From assembly GCA_004335835.1 (NCBI GenBank), contig RWJK01001056.1, positions 5,973 to 66,497 on the forward strand: a DNA stretch of 60,525 nucleotides. Direction: 5' to 3'. Below the pieces are notes generated by a model. The model ran no database searches and was not told the origin of the DNA. It worked only from the letters and a program-made list of their open reading frames with translations. Of this stretch, positions 34,400 through 54,558 are shown in pieces. Within the stretch, counting starts at the first letter, position 1. Every line of letters begins with the position of its first letter. The position numbers and the translations under genes are program-made. This DNA comes from Scenedesmus sp. ARA3 (Eukaryota; Chlorophyta; Chlorophyceae; Sphaeropleales; Scenedesmaceae).

Positions 34400-36520
34400 T
34401 CAAGCAGCGGTGACCTGGATGCGCTTGGGCTGTGGCTTGGGTGTGGGCTCCGCCTTGGGCACCGTCACGCGCAGCACGCCCTGCTCCAGGCTGGCGCTGA
34501 TGCCGTCTTCCTTCACTGCATCCGGCAGTGCAAAGCTGCGCGTGAACTGGCTGAAGTGGCGCTCACGGCGCAACACCTGCGGCAGTAGGGAGGTGGAGAG
34601 GGGGTTGAGGGTGCGGCAGGACAGCAGCAGTAGTGGCAGTAGCAGGGGTGAGTGAACGACGTCGACAAAATGCGCAGCACGTAAGTGCTGATGCGCAACA
34701 CGCAATACTTAAGCATGAGAACATCAGCACGCATCACGCCGCATGGCAGCATGCTGCATATCTCATGCATATGGTGCGGCTTGCAAGCTACACCCTGGCT
34801 GTCCTTGTCCACTGGACATGCCTGGCAGGCATGTTTGTAGGACTACCGTAGTGACACATGATGAATTGACAAAACACCTATTTTTGGACTGTCAAAACAT
34901 TGTTGTATTTTTTAGGTCGCTGCTGTCAAATCTTATTATGATATATTTTTTCGCTTGTCAAATTGCACTGAAATTTAAATCTAAAGTTGCCAAACAGCGG
35001 AGAAAAGGCTCAAAAAATTCCCTCGCGGGGCGAGTGAGCCGCCCGTTCCGGTTCGGGTCACACCCAGCCGTAAACAGCCAGCCGGCAGCATCGATCAGAG
35101 CTGCATAGCACTTATAACACCGTTTCAACGTGACTGCTTTTGAGTAAAAGTGCTTATATAGGAAGATGAGTAGGGTGAATGAGCCCTGATGTGCAGCACA
35201 AGTGATTTCTTTGGTGGGATGGTTTGCTGCGCCGCAGCATGTGACATGGCTTCCAGCCATAGCTGAGTGTGGTGTTCATTCCGTTGCAGTAGTGGACTCT
35301 GCCTGTCCTGCTAGGACATTGTAGTGAAATGTGAACCGGTCTCAAGCATTTCAATCATTGAATGCATTGAAGCTTCAATATACCTTAAGGTATATACACC
35401 TGGCCACTGATGCCTAGACGCCACATATTTTTTAGCGCCATTTTTAGCTGGAGTGTCCGGAGCCCTAATATGCATCACTGGTAACTACCTGAGCTGCTGA
35501 ATGATAAACAAGCAGTGCAGAGTTGGCAAATAGGGTCTGACAGCTGAAAATGGACAAAACAGGGTTTTTTTGGACTGTCAAATGTTAAGTTATATGTATT
35601 TTGAGCCCTGTCAAAAGTGAAAATATGGTCCAAAAACGCTGTCCAATCTCAAATCAAAAATAATTTTCTGGGCTGTCAAATCATCAAGCGTTACTACGGT
35701 ACTCAAGCTGGCGAGATCTGTCTTCCGATGAAAGCAGTGCGTATTGCACACCACCAGTCCTGTAAGGCCACGCACCTTGCCCTCCCTCTCCTCCTGCTTC
35801 TCCTCCTTGCGCTTGCCGCTGATGGTGAGCGTGCCCTCAGCCATCTCCACGCTGATGTCAGCAGGGCTGAAGCCGGGCGCATCGCAGTGCAGCTCAAAGG
35901 CGTCCTTGGTCTCAATGATGTCCTGCAAGCAGAAAAGGATAGCACACGTAAGCAAGGGCGGGTCGGAGAGTGCAGGACAGCTAGTGGTTGCTGCTGCTGT
36001 GATGGGACTGTCTAGAAGCTTCCGGGTCCACTGTTGCAGCATGCACACGATAGCTAGCTTGCAGCCACGGGCTCTGCAAAAAATGCATTCCAGCTGCAAA
36101 CAAACATTCAAGACATATTTTGAAGGCATGCTTCAGCTGCAGAGAAAAACAATGTGCATTCATGAACAGCACATGTGCTGCTTGTACAAGCAGTACAAGT
36201 ACACATCCAGCCACATGTACAGCTACAGCACCAGCCATGTACATGCACACCATGCATGCACTGTGGCAGCTGGTGCTATGCTTCGACACTGCTGGTCATT
36301 CTTTCAATATGTCTTCGGTGCTAAACACCATTTCAAGCCACCACAACGTGTTCCTGCTCACCATCGGATGCCCAGTCGTGCTCGCACCGGCAGAGCTTGT
36401 CAAGGCAGGCATGAGGGCTCCAATGTCACGGCCGGTGAGGGCCCTGTTGAAGGCACGATCCATAGCCCTCTCCATCTGGCCGAAAAGCGGGTCACTGTTT
36501 CCGAACAGGGACAGAGCCAT
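34400..36520 (-). CDS. Small heat-shock protein, HSP20/alpha-crystallin family
   Basis: Three exons, all phase 0: 36520-36362, 35922-35776 and 34576-34400 (TGA), giving 160 aa, the normal length for this family. Exon 1 is the variable N-terminal arm (MALSLFGNSDPLFGQMERAM). Exon 2 starts the alpha-crystallin domain with DIIETKDAFELHCDAPGF and EGTLTISGKRKEE. Exon 3 gives HFSQFTRSFALPDAV, then LEQGVLRVTVPKAEP, the conserved late strand, and a C-terminal RIQV that fits the I-x-I/V oligomer anchor. No transit peptide or ER retention tail is seen, so a cytosolic ATP-independent holdase is likely. A heat-shock element and TATA box lie upstream. Unlike its neighbours it has few CAG repeats and no exon copies that I could find. 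Confidence 0.95.
34850..35700. other. AT-rich block in HSP20 intron 2
   Basis: Two AT-rich patches (about 34850-34990 and 35545-35700) share the words ggactgtcaaa, gctgtcaaatc and gacaaaac in the same orientation. They flank a middle part with palindromes and one GC-rich patch (tcgcggggcgagtgagccgc). The base composition differs sharply from the rest of the window, which suggests an inserted element. No coding frame or clear terminal inverted repeats are seen. Confidence 0.55.
35366..35395. repeat. Adjacent perfect palindromes
   Basis: Two perfect palindromes overlap by two bases: attgaagcttcaat (35366-35379) and atataccttaaggtatat (35378-35395). The first contains GAAGCTTC, which fits a minimal heat-shock element half pair. 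Confidence 0.9.
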
Positions 36521-36640
36521 TGTCGATCGAATAGTGGGTGTGTGCACCGAAAAGCAACAAAGTGCTGGTTGCAAAGCGCGTGTACTGTTTCAGCTGCTGT
36601 ATACTGTGGTTGCATGTAAGACATTTTGCGACTGCCTGCC

Positions 36641-36647
36641 TTATATA
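36641..36647 (-). promoter_or_regulatory. TATA box of HSP20
   Basis: TATATAA on the minus strand, about 120 bases before the ATG at 36520 and about 25 bases downstream of the heat-shock element. This spacing is typical for a strong TATA promoter. Confidence 0.7.
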
Positions 36648-36671
36648 CACGCAGGGGAGTGCTGTAAGCCA

Positions 36672-36692
36672 CCGAACCTTCTCCAGAGTTCC
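36672..36692 (-). promoter_or_regulatory. Heat-shock element of HSP20
   Basis: On the minus strand GGAACTCTGGAGAAGGTTC shows GAA, a degenerate unit, GAA and TTC at five-base spacing. This is the known binding pattern for a heat-shock factor trimer. Its place just upstream of the TATA box supports heat induction. Confidence 0.75.
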
Positions 36693-36699
36693 GGGCGTA

Positions 36700-37394
36700 G
36701 ACCTTTCTCAAAGCGTCCAGACAGTACTCGGACACGCCAGATACACCTCAATAAAGGACTTGATATTACTGCGATTGGTATCGACAGAGCACCCGCACGG
36801 CTAGCGTGTTGGTCGCGTTCACCGCAGCTGCGGGTCTTGTTGGTACCAACAGCAACGTTGCTGCTGAGAGGTCCAGCAGCACTGTGATCTACTCAATCTA
36901 ACCGATTCAGACTGACCAGAATGAAAATAAGGTCCTGTATGTGATGCATTAGTACTGTGACAAAGGGCACAGCAGGTGATGTACAGCAGCGCCCCGGGGC
37001 CCATGCGCTGCGCAGCATGATTTGCAAGCATATCACAGGTTGCCTGGAGGCCGCATGCTGCCAATTCCAGCAGATACAAAAACTTCCATTCTTTCCATAT
37101 CATTTGAGGTCGAAGATGGGTTGGCACCCCATGCATCACATGATGGTAGCTGTCGGTCTTTTGAACTGAAGTTCCAAGGTAACACAATTCGAATGTTACG
37201 CCTGACATGTACAAGGTTCGCATCTAAAACTCAACGAACTGACTGCGATGCAGATCGAAGCTGATGTGCCCGGCATAAAATCAGCGCACAGTCCTACTAC
37301 TGAGCTTTGCACGACGCAAACTAGTGCCGGCCTCAGCTAGTTGGCGCCCACGAGTCGTGGAACAGGCTGCATAATTTAATTCATCTATCCTTTC
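36700..37394. other. Divergent intergenic region, HSP20 / Tudor-like gene
   Basis: The two genes run away from each other, so this region should hold both promoters. Apart from the HSP20 elements I see no clear site; no TATA box stands out for the plus-strand gene. Confidence 0.5.
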
Positions 37395-40300
37395 ATGCTT
37401 TGCCGGAATTATGCTCCGCCCCGTGTCCAGCTGTGGCTGGATTCGGACGGGGGCTGCCCAATGCTGGAGCGCCCAAGGAAGCGCGGCAGGCCTACCAAGG
37501 CTGAGCTAGCAGCCAGGTCAACAGCGAAGAGCGTTTCCGGAGCTCTTACACATGTTTTGAGCCCCAACATCGAGCTATGCCTGCACCAGAACATGAAGAA
37601 GGTGAGTCAGGGCTGCTGCTGTGCTGCTGAGCAGTGCTGCTGCTGCTGCTTGGGCCCTCTACATGCATGCAGTTACTGGCCGCATGCGTGAACATACCCT
37701 TTGATGACAATATCATCGTAAACTTGCGTTTTGGTGGCAGCTATTTAGGGTCACCCAGTCATGCAGCTTGCATGGAGCAGAATGTCTGCTGGCATGCCCA
37801 ACTGCAGGTACAGCAACGCCAGTGTAGCATGCAGCTCATGTTTGCACCCACATGCTGATTCATCTTCAACAGAAGCACCTAACAAGCTCCACTTGCTGCT
37901 TTCACCCTTTCCTGCAAGCAGGCTGGGGGCAGCAGCACTCAATTTAGGGCCAGCAACCGCGACAGCAGTAGCAGCACCAAGCCCACTGGCAGCGCCTGCA
38001 GCCCTGAGCAGCTGCTGTGGGTGTTTGAGCCAGACACACCCAGCAGCCTTGCAGGATCTGCACACCTGGTGTCCCTGGCAGGCACCCGCTGGCAACTCCT
38101 GCAGGAATATGCTCCACCATCAACAGCAGCAGCAGCAGCAGCGCAGGAGCAGCACGCGTCATCACCAGCAGCGAAAGCAGCAGAGATTTTCTGCACAGGC
38201 CTGCCGGCAGCAGAATCAGCGGCAGCAGCAGCAGCAATGGCAGGGCCAAGCTGGCGCAAGGCACGCACACAGGGCTACAGCGGGGGCCCTGCAGGCCTGG
38301 TTGGGCGGCGGCTGTCTGTGTGGTGGGCCGATGACAAGGCACACTACCAGTGCACCGTGACAGACTACTACTACTGCAGCAGCAGCAGCAGCAGCGACAG
38401 TGGTGCAGCAGGCAGCCCGGAGAAGGCTCCGGCTGCTGCTGCTGCTGCTGTCGCACCTCCAGCAGCAGCGGCAGCGGTGTGCCTCACAGGCAGCAAGCGC
38501 AAGGGTGCGAGCACAGGCACTGCCGCAACCATACAGGTAAGAGACCTGTTGCTGTCCTGCAAGCAGCCACTTTGCCACTGCTTTTCTGCAAGCAGTGCCA
38601 TCGCCTTTCCTGCAAGCAGTGCCATCGCCGTTGATGTCCTGCAAGCAGCCCTAGTGCCACGTTTCCTGCAAGCCATGCCATTGCCACTGCCTTGCTGCAA
38701 GCAGCTTCTGTAACGATGCTGTCCTGCAAGCAGTCTTGGCACCACACCTTGCGGCAAGATGCATGTATGCTGCAACATGTGTATTTAGCATCCACCTTTA
38801 TGGTGCCTTTATGTGTTCTTGTCCCCTGATACCTACAACCATGCCGATTATGTAACCTTGATGCACTGTTGCTGCCGCTGCTGCAGGGCAAGCACAGGGT
38901 GCAGTATGATGACGGTGATGTGGAGCTAGTGGACCTCTGCACTGAGACCTGGGCCCTGACTGACTTGGAGCTGCAGAACCTCAAAACCTCAACCCAGCAG
39001 CAGCAGCAGCAGCAGCGGGGCCGGGTAGGCAGCGAGCAGGGCGCAACAGCAGCGCCGCTGCCTGCAGCTGGGCAGGCTGAGCTGTCCTGGGCAGCAGGCA
39101 GGCAGACAAAAGAGCAGCTGGCAGCTGTGGTGGCAGCTGTGAGGGCCTACAAGATGACCACAGCTGATGAGTCAGCAGGCAAAGACAAGCCAGCTGCTGC
39201 AGCTGCGGCTGCTGGTGGTGGTGGTTCACATTCATCTGATGGAACAGAAGAGGACTCTGAAGAGGATGCAGACGCAGGCCAGCAGCACAAGCGGCAGCGC
39301 ACAGCAGCAGGCAGTGTAACCTGGGGCCGCAAGAGCAGGCCTGCAGCGGGCGGCAGCAGCAGCAACTGCCTCAACTCGCCTCCATTACCCCCACCAGCAC
39401 CAGCAAGAGCAGCAGCAGCAACAAGCCCTGCTGCTGCTGCTCCAGCTCCAGCAGCAGCAGCCCAGCGCCCCAACAGCGCAGGCCGCTACCCTGCTGCTAC
39501 ACCAACAGCAGCAGCAGCAGCAGCAGCAGCAGGGCCTGCAGGCAGTCCTGCCAGCCGCAGCAGCTTTGTGAGGCAGCTGCTGAGCAAGGGGCTGCTCGCA
39601 GGACTGACAAACCTGGTGGCAGGAGGCGGCGCTGCGCTACCGCTGCTGCCACCTGCTGCTGCTGCTGTTGGTGGCAGCGGTAGTGCTGAACCCACATCGA
39701 CGCAGCAAGCTGCCACAGCTGCAGCAGTGGCTGGTGATGCTAGCAAAAGTTCAGCTGCCCCTCATGCAGAACAGGCAGCAGCAGCAGCAGCAGCAGCAGC
39801 AAAGGCTGGCGGTTCGCCTGCAGCAAGTAAGAAGGCCAGCAGCAGCAGCCAGCCTGACAGCAGGGCCGACAGGGCCGGCAGGCGCAACAACGACACGCCA
39901 GCAACACCAGGCTCCACCAGCAGCGCCAGCCCAGCAGTAGCAAAGGGCAGTACGTCAGTGCTGCAGGCAGCAGGCCAGGCCGACAGCAGCAACCAACCTG
40001 GCAGCAGGAATGACAGGGCCAGCAGGCGCAGCAGCAGCAGCATGGCAGAATCTCCAAGCCCCACCAGCAATGCCAGCCCAGCAGGGGCAACGTCGTCTAA
40101 CAACCACGCAGGCCCAGCAGCAGGTCATGCTGCTGCCACTGCAGCAGCTGCTGCTGCATCAGGCATGCCATCTCCTGGGCCTGCAGCCATCCCTGCTCTC
40201 AACAACGCTGCTGCAGCAGCCAGCTCTCACAAGCCACCCACTCACCCACTCACTCAGGCCAGGGTCACCAGGCAGCGCCCTGCATCAGCAGATGCTGACC

Positions 40301-42045
40301 TGGCAGCAGCAGCAGCAGCAGGCAAGGCAGGTGTGCACTGCCACCTGCTGTCACCTGGTGGAGAGGCAGGCACCGTGCTGCCAGCGCCCGCAACACCAGC
40401 AGTCAACAACAACTTGACGGCGGGAGGGCTGACAGCTGCAGACCTGCTGCGTGTCGTGGCCCCACGCGCCAACAGCATCAACACCAGCAGCAGCTGCAGC
40501 ATCATGGAACTCAGGGTGCCAGCAGCTGCAACAGGCACCCAGGAGCGAACCCCTACAGCAGCAGCTAATGCGGCGCCTGCTGTTGCTGAACTGGGCTGTA
40601 CTGATGCAGCTAACATCACACTTGCAGCAGCACTGGCAGCTGCAGCACCAGCAGCAGGTGCAGCAGCCAGGCGCCCCATCAGTGCGCTGCCTCCGCTGCC
40701 CCGCAAGTCTCAGCAGGCATCGGCATCAGCAGCAGCCGCAGCAGGCAGCACGCCAACAGCATCAGCAACTGCAACAGCAGCTGCTGCAAGCACCGCACCA
40801 GTGAAGCCTGCAGCTAGCTGGCAGGAGGTGCCTGTGCTGGAGTCAGCTGCTGACACAGCAAAGGTAGCAGCAGCAGCAGAAAGTGCTGGCGCAGCTGACA
40901 GCAGGTTCGAAAAGGGTGCAGCAGCCACGCCAGCCAGGCCCAGCAGTGCCCAGCAGCTGCTTGGCGAGCTGCTCAATGAGCTGGGGCTGGGGGCAGCAGC
41001 AGCAGCAGCAGGCTCTGCAAGCGGCAGGAGCAGAGCCGCAGGCCCAGCAAGTAAAGGAGAGTTTGGGGTTGGCGGCAGCAGCAGGCCTCGGCTGCAGGCC
41101 ATCTCTGCTAGTGATCGCATGCAGTTCAGTCTGCTGGTGCCCGCGGCAGCAGCAGCAACAGCAGCAGCAGCGCTGGCAGGGGACAACGAGCAGGGCCCAG
41201 GCAGGACAGGTGCTGCAGCAAAGCACGGGACGGCCGAAGCTAAGGCAGCACCTGCGCCAGCAGGAGCACGCCTCACAAGGGCGGCTGCAGCTGAGAAGCC
41301 AGCCAGAAAGGGTGAGGCTGAAGCTGCTGGCCCTGACAAGCCTATGTCAGGCGCTGCTCTGCAGCCCAGCACCTGTGACAACAGCAGCAGCAGCTGCCTT
41401 GCGGTGCTGCTGGTGCGGCTGCCGGAGGGGCTACAGCCTGGCAGCGTCGCCGTGAGCAGCAGCAGCGCAGCGCTGCAGGTGACGTACACGCAGCAGGACT
41501 GCAGTGCTGCTGCTGGTGGAGGAACAGCAGCAGTTGCTGATAGTGGCAGCAGCCAGGGGCAGTCGTGTGTGCGTCACTTCAGTGAGACTGTGTGCCTGCC
41601 TGGAGGCCTTGTGTGGGCTGCTGCTGCTGCAGGCACTGGCACTGACGCTGATATTGCCAGTGCAGGCAGTGATGCATCGGCAGGTGGGCCTGATGTTGCG
41701 GGCAGGCGGGGCCAGGTGAAGCAGAGCAAGGTGGCTGGCAAGGGCTATGAGGAGGCAGCAGCAACAGCGGCAGGCAGAGAGGGTGGCGGCCGCAGCAGCA
41801 GGGACCAGCGTGCACGAGCAACACGCAGCAGCAGGGATGCTGGGGAGTGCAGCAGGCAGGGTGTGGGTGATATCAATCGTGATGACAGGTGGAAAAGTCC
41901 AAGCGATGCAGGGCAGGAGGGTGCTGCATGTGGTGATGGCGCAGCAGGCAGCAGCACCGGCAGTGCTGTTGCGCTGCTGCAGGTGTGTGGGGGTGGTGCT
42001 GGCAGTGGCCGGCTGATGGTGCTGGGCAGGTGCTGCAGGGCGTGA
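37395..42045 (+). CDS. AT-hook and split Tudor-like domain protein, Ala/Ser-rich
   Basis: Three exons, all phase 0: 37395-37601, 37922-38536 and 38887-42045 (TGA), about 1,326 aa. Exon 1 carries an AT-hook-like PRKRGRPTKAEL. Exon 2 gives VGRRLSVWWADDKAHYQCTV, and exon 3 begins GKHRVQYDDGDVELVDL. Together these match the Tudor-type pattern (GxRVxVWWxxDxxFYxGxV then HxVxYDDGDxE) known from PDS5-like and other chromatin proteins, but the two halves are parted by a Ser/Ala insert and an intron. The rest is low-complexity Ala/Ser/Gln. Near the end, VRLPEGLQPGSVAVSSSSAA and RHFSETVCLPGGL loosely recall an HSP20/CS fold. Nuclear chromatin binding is inferred. The first exon and start are the least certain part. 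TGTAA signals lie at 42324 and 42354. Confidence 0.65.
38554..38733 (+). repeat. Repeated acceptor-like CTGCAAGCAG motif in an intron
   Basis: Six exact CTGCAAGCAG words and one variant (CTGCAAGCCA) recur about every 24-30 bases just after the exon 2 donor. The same word forms the real exon 2 acceptor at 37912-37921. Confidence 0.85.
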
Positions 42046-42323
42046 GGCTGCAGCAGTCCTGCAGCAGCCAGCATACTTTGTGAGCCCTGAGCAAGTACAC
42101 TTATCTGCCAGCAAAGTGATTTTCCAGTGGAGATACAGCATGATCATCATGATGATCACGACACCTAGTACTGAGTGTTAGTCCACAAGCACACCAAATT
42201 GCCACCAATGGGTGGTGCAGTTTGAAACTGTAGCTGTGCCGTGCAGCACACAGGTGCCGGTTGTTTGTGCCAGGTGTAGCTTTTTCTTCAGGTGCCATTC
42301 ATGGCACGGGACAGTGTCAAAGT

Positions 42324-42358
42324 TGTAACATCAAAAACCTTGCACCTGACCTTTGTAA
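42324..42358 (+). terminator. Two TGTAA poly(A)-signal candidates
   Basis: TGTAA at 42324-42328 and 42354-42358, 280-310 bases after the stop of the Tudor-like gene. TGTAA is the known polyadenylation signal of volvocine and related green algae. Confidence 0.55.
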
Positions 42359-42495
42359 CATGTCACAGCCATCTGGTGTGGAGCGTCATAGTTGACATGC
42401 TGTGTGCGGCACCATCTGAGCTTAACGTTTCACTTTAGGTGTACAGCAGCCTGCTGAAGCACAGGGACTTGTAGTGCTTCCATACACCAGGCAGC

Positions 42496-45400
42496 ATGAC
42501 TGAGAGCTGGACCCCTGTGGGGTGGGGTGCAGTCAATCCAGACTTGAATAGAGTTCCAGGGGCGTATGAAGCGCAACAAATACGTGAAGGTGAGTCAAGG
42601 TTTTGAAAGATTGGATCTGCTAGCTGCGCCAGCCGCAGAGATGTTCGCAATGTGCCTGTCAGCGTCGTGAACATATGCATGCATGCAGCGTAGTTGGTGT
42701 CAAACGGCAAAACCTGTTACAACTTTCTTCTGACATATATGCTGAAGTTTACGTTGGCAAACACGCAGACGAGGACGACGATGCCAGCAGCAGCATGCAG
42801 CCCTCCCCAGCAGGAGCAGCAGTACCTCAGGATGTCATTCAGGCGTTCCTGCAGACACACCAGCAGCAGCTGGATGCACACCAACTGGCTAGTGCCTCAT
42901 CTATAGACTCGGTGCGTTCTGTGCAGCTTCGCCAGCTGCTTGGGCAGCGGGGTGTTGTAGCGCCCAAGGATTAGTTCAGTGCAGCAACTGCTGGAACCGT
43001 CATTGCTGGGACGTCACTGTACATTCAATGTGTTTGCTTAGCAAATAGCAGTAGCATGCAAGATGATGTTTACGAAACAGTACTTCCGCCTTGAAATGCC
43101 TGCAAGGCTGAGTATCATTGCAGCAATTCCTTGGCTCTTCACTGCCTGACATTGCCCCTGCTTGTCACGCTGCCGTGCTCCCCATTCCGGCAGCTCGACG
43201 GCAGCGCAGTAGCAGCAGCGCTTCGCAGCACCAGCAGCAGCATACAGCAGCAGCAGCAGCAGCTAGGCAAGCAGCAGCCGCCAGCCACGCCAGACATTGC
43301 CTCCCGGCTGCCACAAACTTCTCGCACCGCCAGCCGCAGCCAGCCAGCTGCAGCAGGCGCCAAACGCAGCAGCAGCAGCAGCAGCAGCAGGCCGCGCAAG
43401 CCGTTTTTGCGGAGATTGCTGCGTGCGCTGATGATCACAGGGGCCTCGGCAGGCCTGCTGGCAGCTGGCGCCTGGGCCGGCTCTGCTGCTTACAGGCACT
43501 ACATGGCGCAGCTGGATGACAGGGACCAGCTGGCGCGGCGAGTAGCAGAGCTGAAGAAGCAGGAGGAGAAGCTTGTGCTGCGGTGAGTAGCCGACAACGA
43601 GATGGTTTTCTTTTTCTTTTCTGCGTTTGAATGCGTGTCATGCCAATCTGTTATGTGGCTGGTGGCCTGCTGTTGCTCCTGTGGTGGGCATGCGGGGCTG
43701 CAGCGGGCTGGCCAGGGGCCCGCTGCAGTGACACAGCAAGCGCCAGCAGGTGTGTTATGGCGGGGTGATCATGGCAGCAGTGTCATGGCGCAGTTGGATG
43801 ACAGGGACCAGCTGGCACGCCGAGTAGCAGAGCTGAAGAAGCAGGAGGAGAAGCTTGCGCTGCGGTGAGGGTGACAGCGTACGTGAGTTGTGTGCATGGC
43901 TGTGTGTTGTGCAAATTGCCATGCGGTTGGTGGCCTGCTGTGCAGAGAAACGTTTCAGCCATGTTGTGTGAGTGTGGTGGCAGGGCAGCAGCTGGCAGGC
44001 ATGCCAAGTGTGCTCATGGCAGTAGCTTGTTATATCATCACAGTTGCCGCTTGTCCATCGGCTTAGCTGCACAGCTGTTGCTGCACAGAATGCGGCCTCA
44101 TGCTGCTGCCGCTGCTGCCGCTGTTTCCATGCTGGCATGTCCCTGCTGCAGCTGCACTGCAGTGGAGCAGGACCAGGCAGGGCTGCAGGAGCAGCTGGCA
44201 TCATCTTACTCTCCTGTTGCTGCTGCTGTTGCTGTTGCTGCTGCTGCTGCTGCTGCTTCTGCTGCTGTTTTCTTTCTGGCACCCCTCCACGCTCGTCGCA
44301 GCTGCACTGCAGTGGAGCAGGACCGGGCAGGGCTGCAGGAGCAGCTGGCGCAGGCGCATGCAGCAGCTGCTGAGGGCGATGCTGCGCGGGGCAGGCTCAA
44401 GTCTGAACTGAGGCAGGCGCTTGCTGACAGGGATGAGGCGGTGCGGCTCAACCTGAAGCTGCAGGTGTGCTGCTGCTGGCGCTGGGTGTGGTTGCAGTTG
44501 TGTGCAAGCTGGCACTGGCATGGTTGTAGAGCGACGTAGTCAAGCAGTTGTGACAGGGATGAGGCAGTGCAACTCAACTTGAAGCTGCAGGTGCGGATGG
44601 TACAGTGGCGCTGCAGCTGGCACTTGGTGGAGTGCTTGTTGCGGGGTGGCTGCGGCGCAGTTGAGACAAGCGGGTGGAACATGTTCATGTAGGGCGCCAG
44701 CCTGTTCCACACTGGCACGCAAATCGAAGCAGCGCGCAATATTTAAGGTTCCTGTAGCTGCCTGTGCCAGCCATGCACGCAGCTGCCCACTGGGACTGCA
44801 CAGAAGACCTCTGAGCCATCCTCCTGCTTTTGCTGTCCGCGTGTACTTACTCTTCCCGAAGGGCAAGCTCACGGCACTAGAGGACAGCCATGCCGCGCTC
44901 TCTGCCAACTACAAAGACAGCCAGGCGGCGCTTGAGAAGTCACGGGGCGAGGCGGTGTGGCTGGCAAAGGATGCAGGGCAGCTGGCGGCAGCGGTGGAGC
45001 GTCTGGAGGACAGGTGCGGTGGCATGTTCCCCTGCAGCACTTGCTGTTTTAGTATTTGTGCTGGGGCAGGGAGGTGGGCTGCAGCGGGAGACAGGGCGGC
45101 TACCGGCAGCAACGGAGTGGCTGGAGGACAGGTGCGTGCTTTGTTTAGAGTTCGGGCTGCATGATCAGCTGGTGTATAGTGTCAAGCATGCATGGCTAGG
45201 CAGGGAGGCTAGGCAGCTGACGGCAGCGGCGGGAGGACAGGTGCGGTCAGCATGTGTGGTGATGGACAAGGGTTTTGTGTTTGGACTGGGTATCTGGCTG
45301 GGCAAGGAAGCAGGGCAGCTGGCGGCAGCGGCGGAGCGGTTGGAGGACAGGTGCGTGCTGTTGCTCAGCAGGCGGTGCGGTCAATGCGTGAGGGAAGGAT

Positions 45401-45696
45401 TGCAGGCACTGTGCGGGCTGCAGGTTTCCGGTGCTGGCTACAGCAACACCTGCACTTGTTTGCAGCATGGCCGTCTCGGTGAATCTTTATGGGGGGAGGG
45501 GCTGTAGGGTGCAAGGCATTGCGCAATGCGCAGTTGCAGCAGTTGCGATGATGTCCGTGTCAAGCGGTGCCCTGCATGTGCTGCCGCTGCTGCTGCTGCT
45601 GCCAGGTGTGCTGACCTGGAGTCAGTGAAGGGCGAGCTGCAGCAGCAGGTGGCTGCACTGACAGCAAAGGCGCGCCAGCAGAGGCAGCAAGCGTGA
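42496..45696 (+). CDS. Membrane-anchored coiled-coil protein, function unknown
   Basis: The supported core is four phase-matched exons: 43194-43582, 44302-44464, 44862-45013 and 45606-45696 (TGA). It starts with a Gln/Ser-rich segment and a basic stretch (RPRKPFLRRLLRA). A 20-residue hydrophobic helix follows (LMITGASAGLLAAGAWAGSA), then heptad-rich coiled coil to the end (RDQLARRVAELKKQEEKL, VEQDRAGLQEQLAQAHAAA, LEDSHAALSANYKDSQAALE). Two upstream exons, 42496-42589 and 42748-42911, can be joined in phase (MTESWTPVGWGAV...YVGKHADEDDDASSS), but 42748 could also run to its own stop at 42974 as a separate 106-aa protein. One membrane pass plus coiled coil suggests a scaffold or tether. I do not recognise the family. 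Each internal exon end has copies in the introns. Confidence 0.55.
43781..43866 (+). repeat. Copy of an exon end with donor (coiled-coil gene)
   Basis: Near-identical to 43502-43586: it encodes MAQLDDRDQLARRVAELKKQ and ends CTGCG|GTGAGG. No acceptor is visible in front of it. Confidence 0.92.
44147..44197 (+). repeat. Copy of an exon start with acceptor (coiled-coil gene)
   Basis: Its GCAG acceptor and TAVEQDQAGLQEQLA coding sequence match the real exon start at 44302 (TAVEQDRAGLQEQLAQ), then it diverges. Confidence 0.9.
44549..44592 (+). repeat. Copy of an exon end with donor (coiled-coil gene)
   Basis: It encodes DRDEAVQLNLKLQ and ends GCAG|GTGCGG; the real exon ends at 44464 with DRDEAVRLNLKLQ and GCAG|GTGTGC. 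Confidence 0.9.
45084..45352 (+). repeat. Three copies of an exon end with donor (coiled-coil gene)
   Basis: Copies ending at about 45131, 45240 and 45350 all finish GGAGGACAG|GTGCG, like the real end at 45013. The third keeps LGKEAGQLAAAAERLEDR; the first two are more diverged. Confidence 0.9.
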
Positions 45697-54558
<8,862 letters not shown>

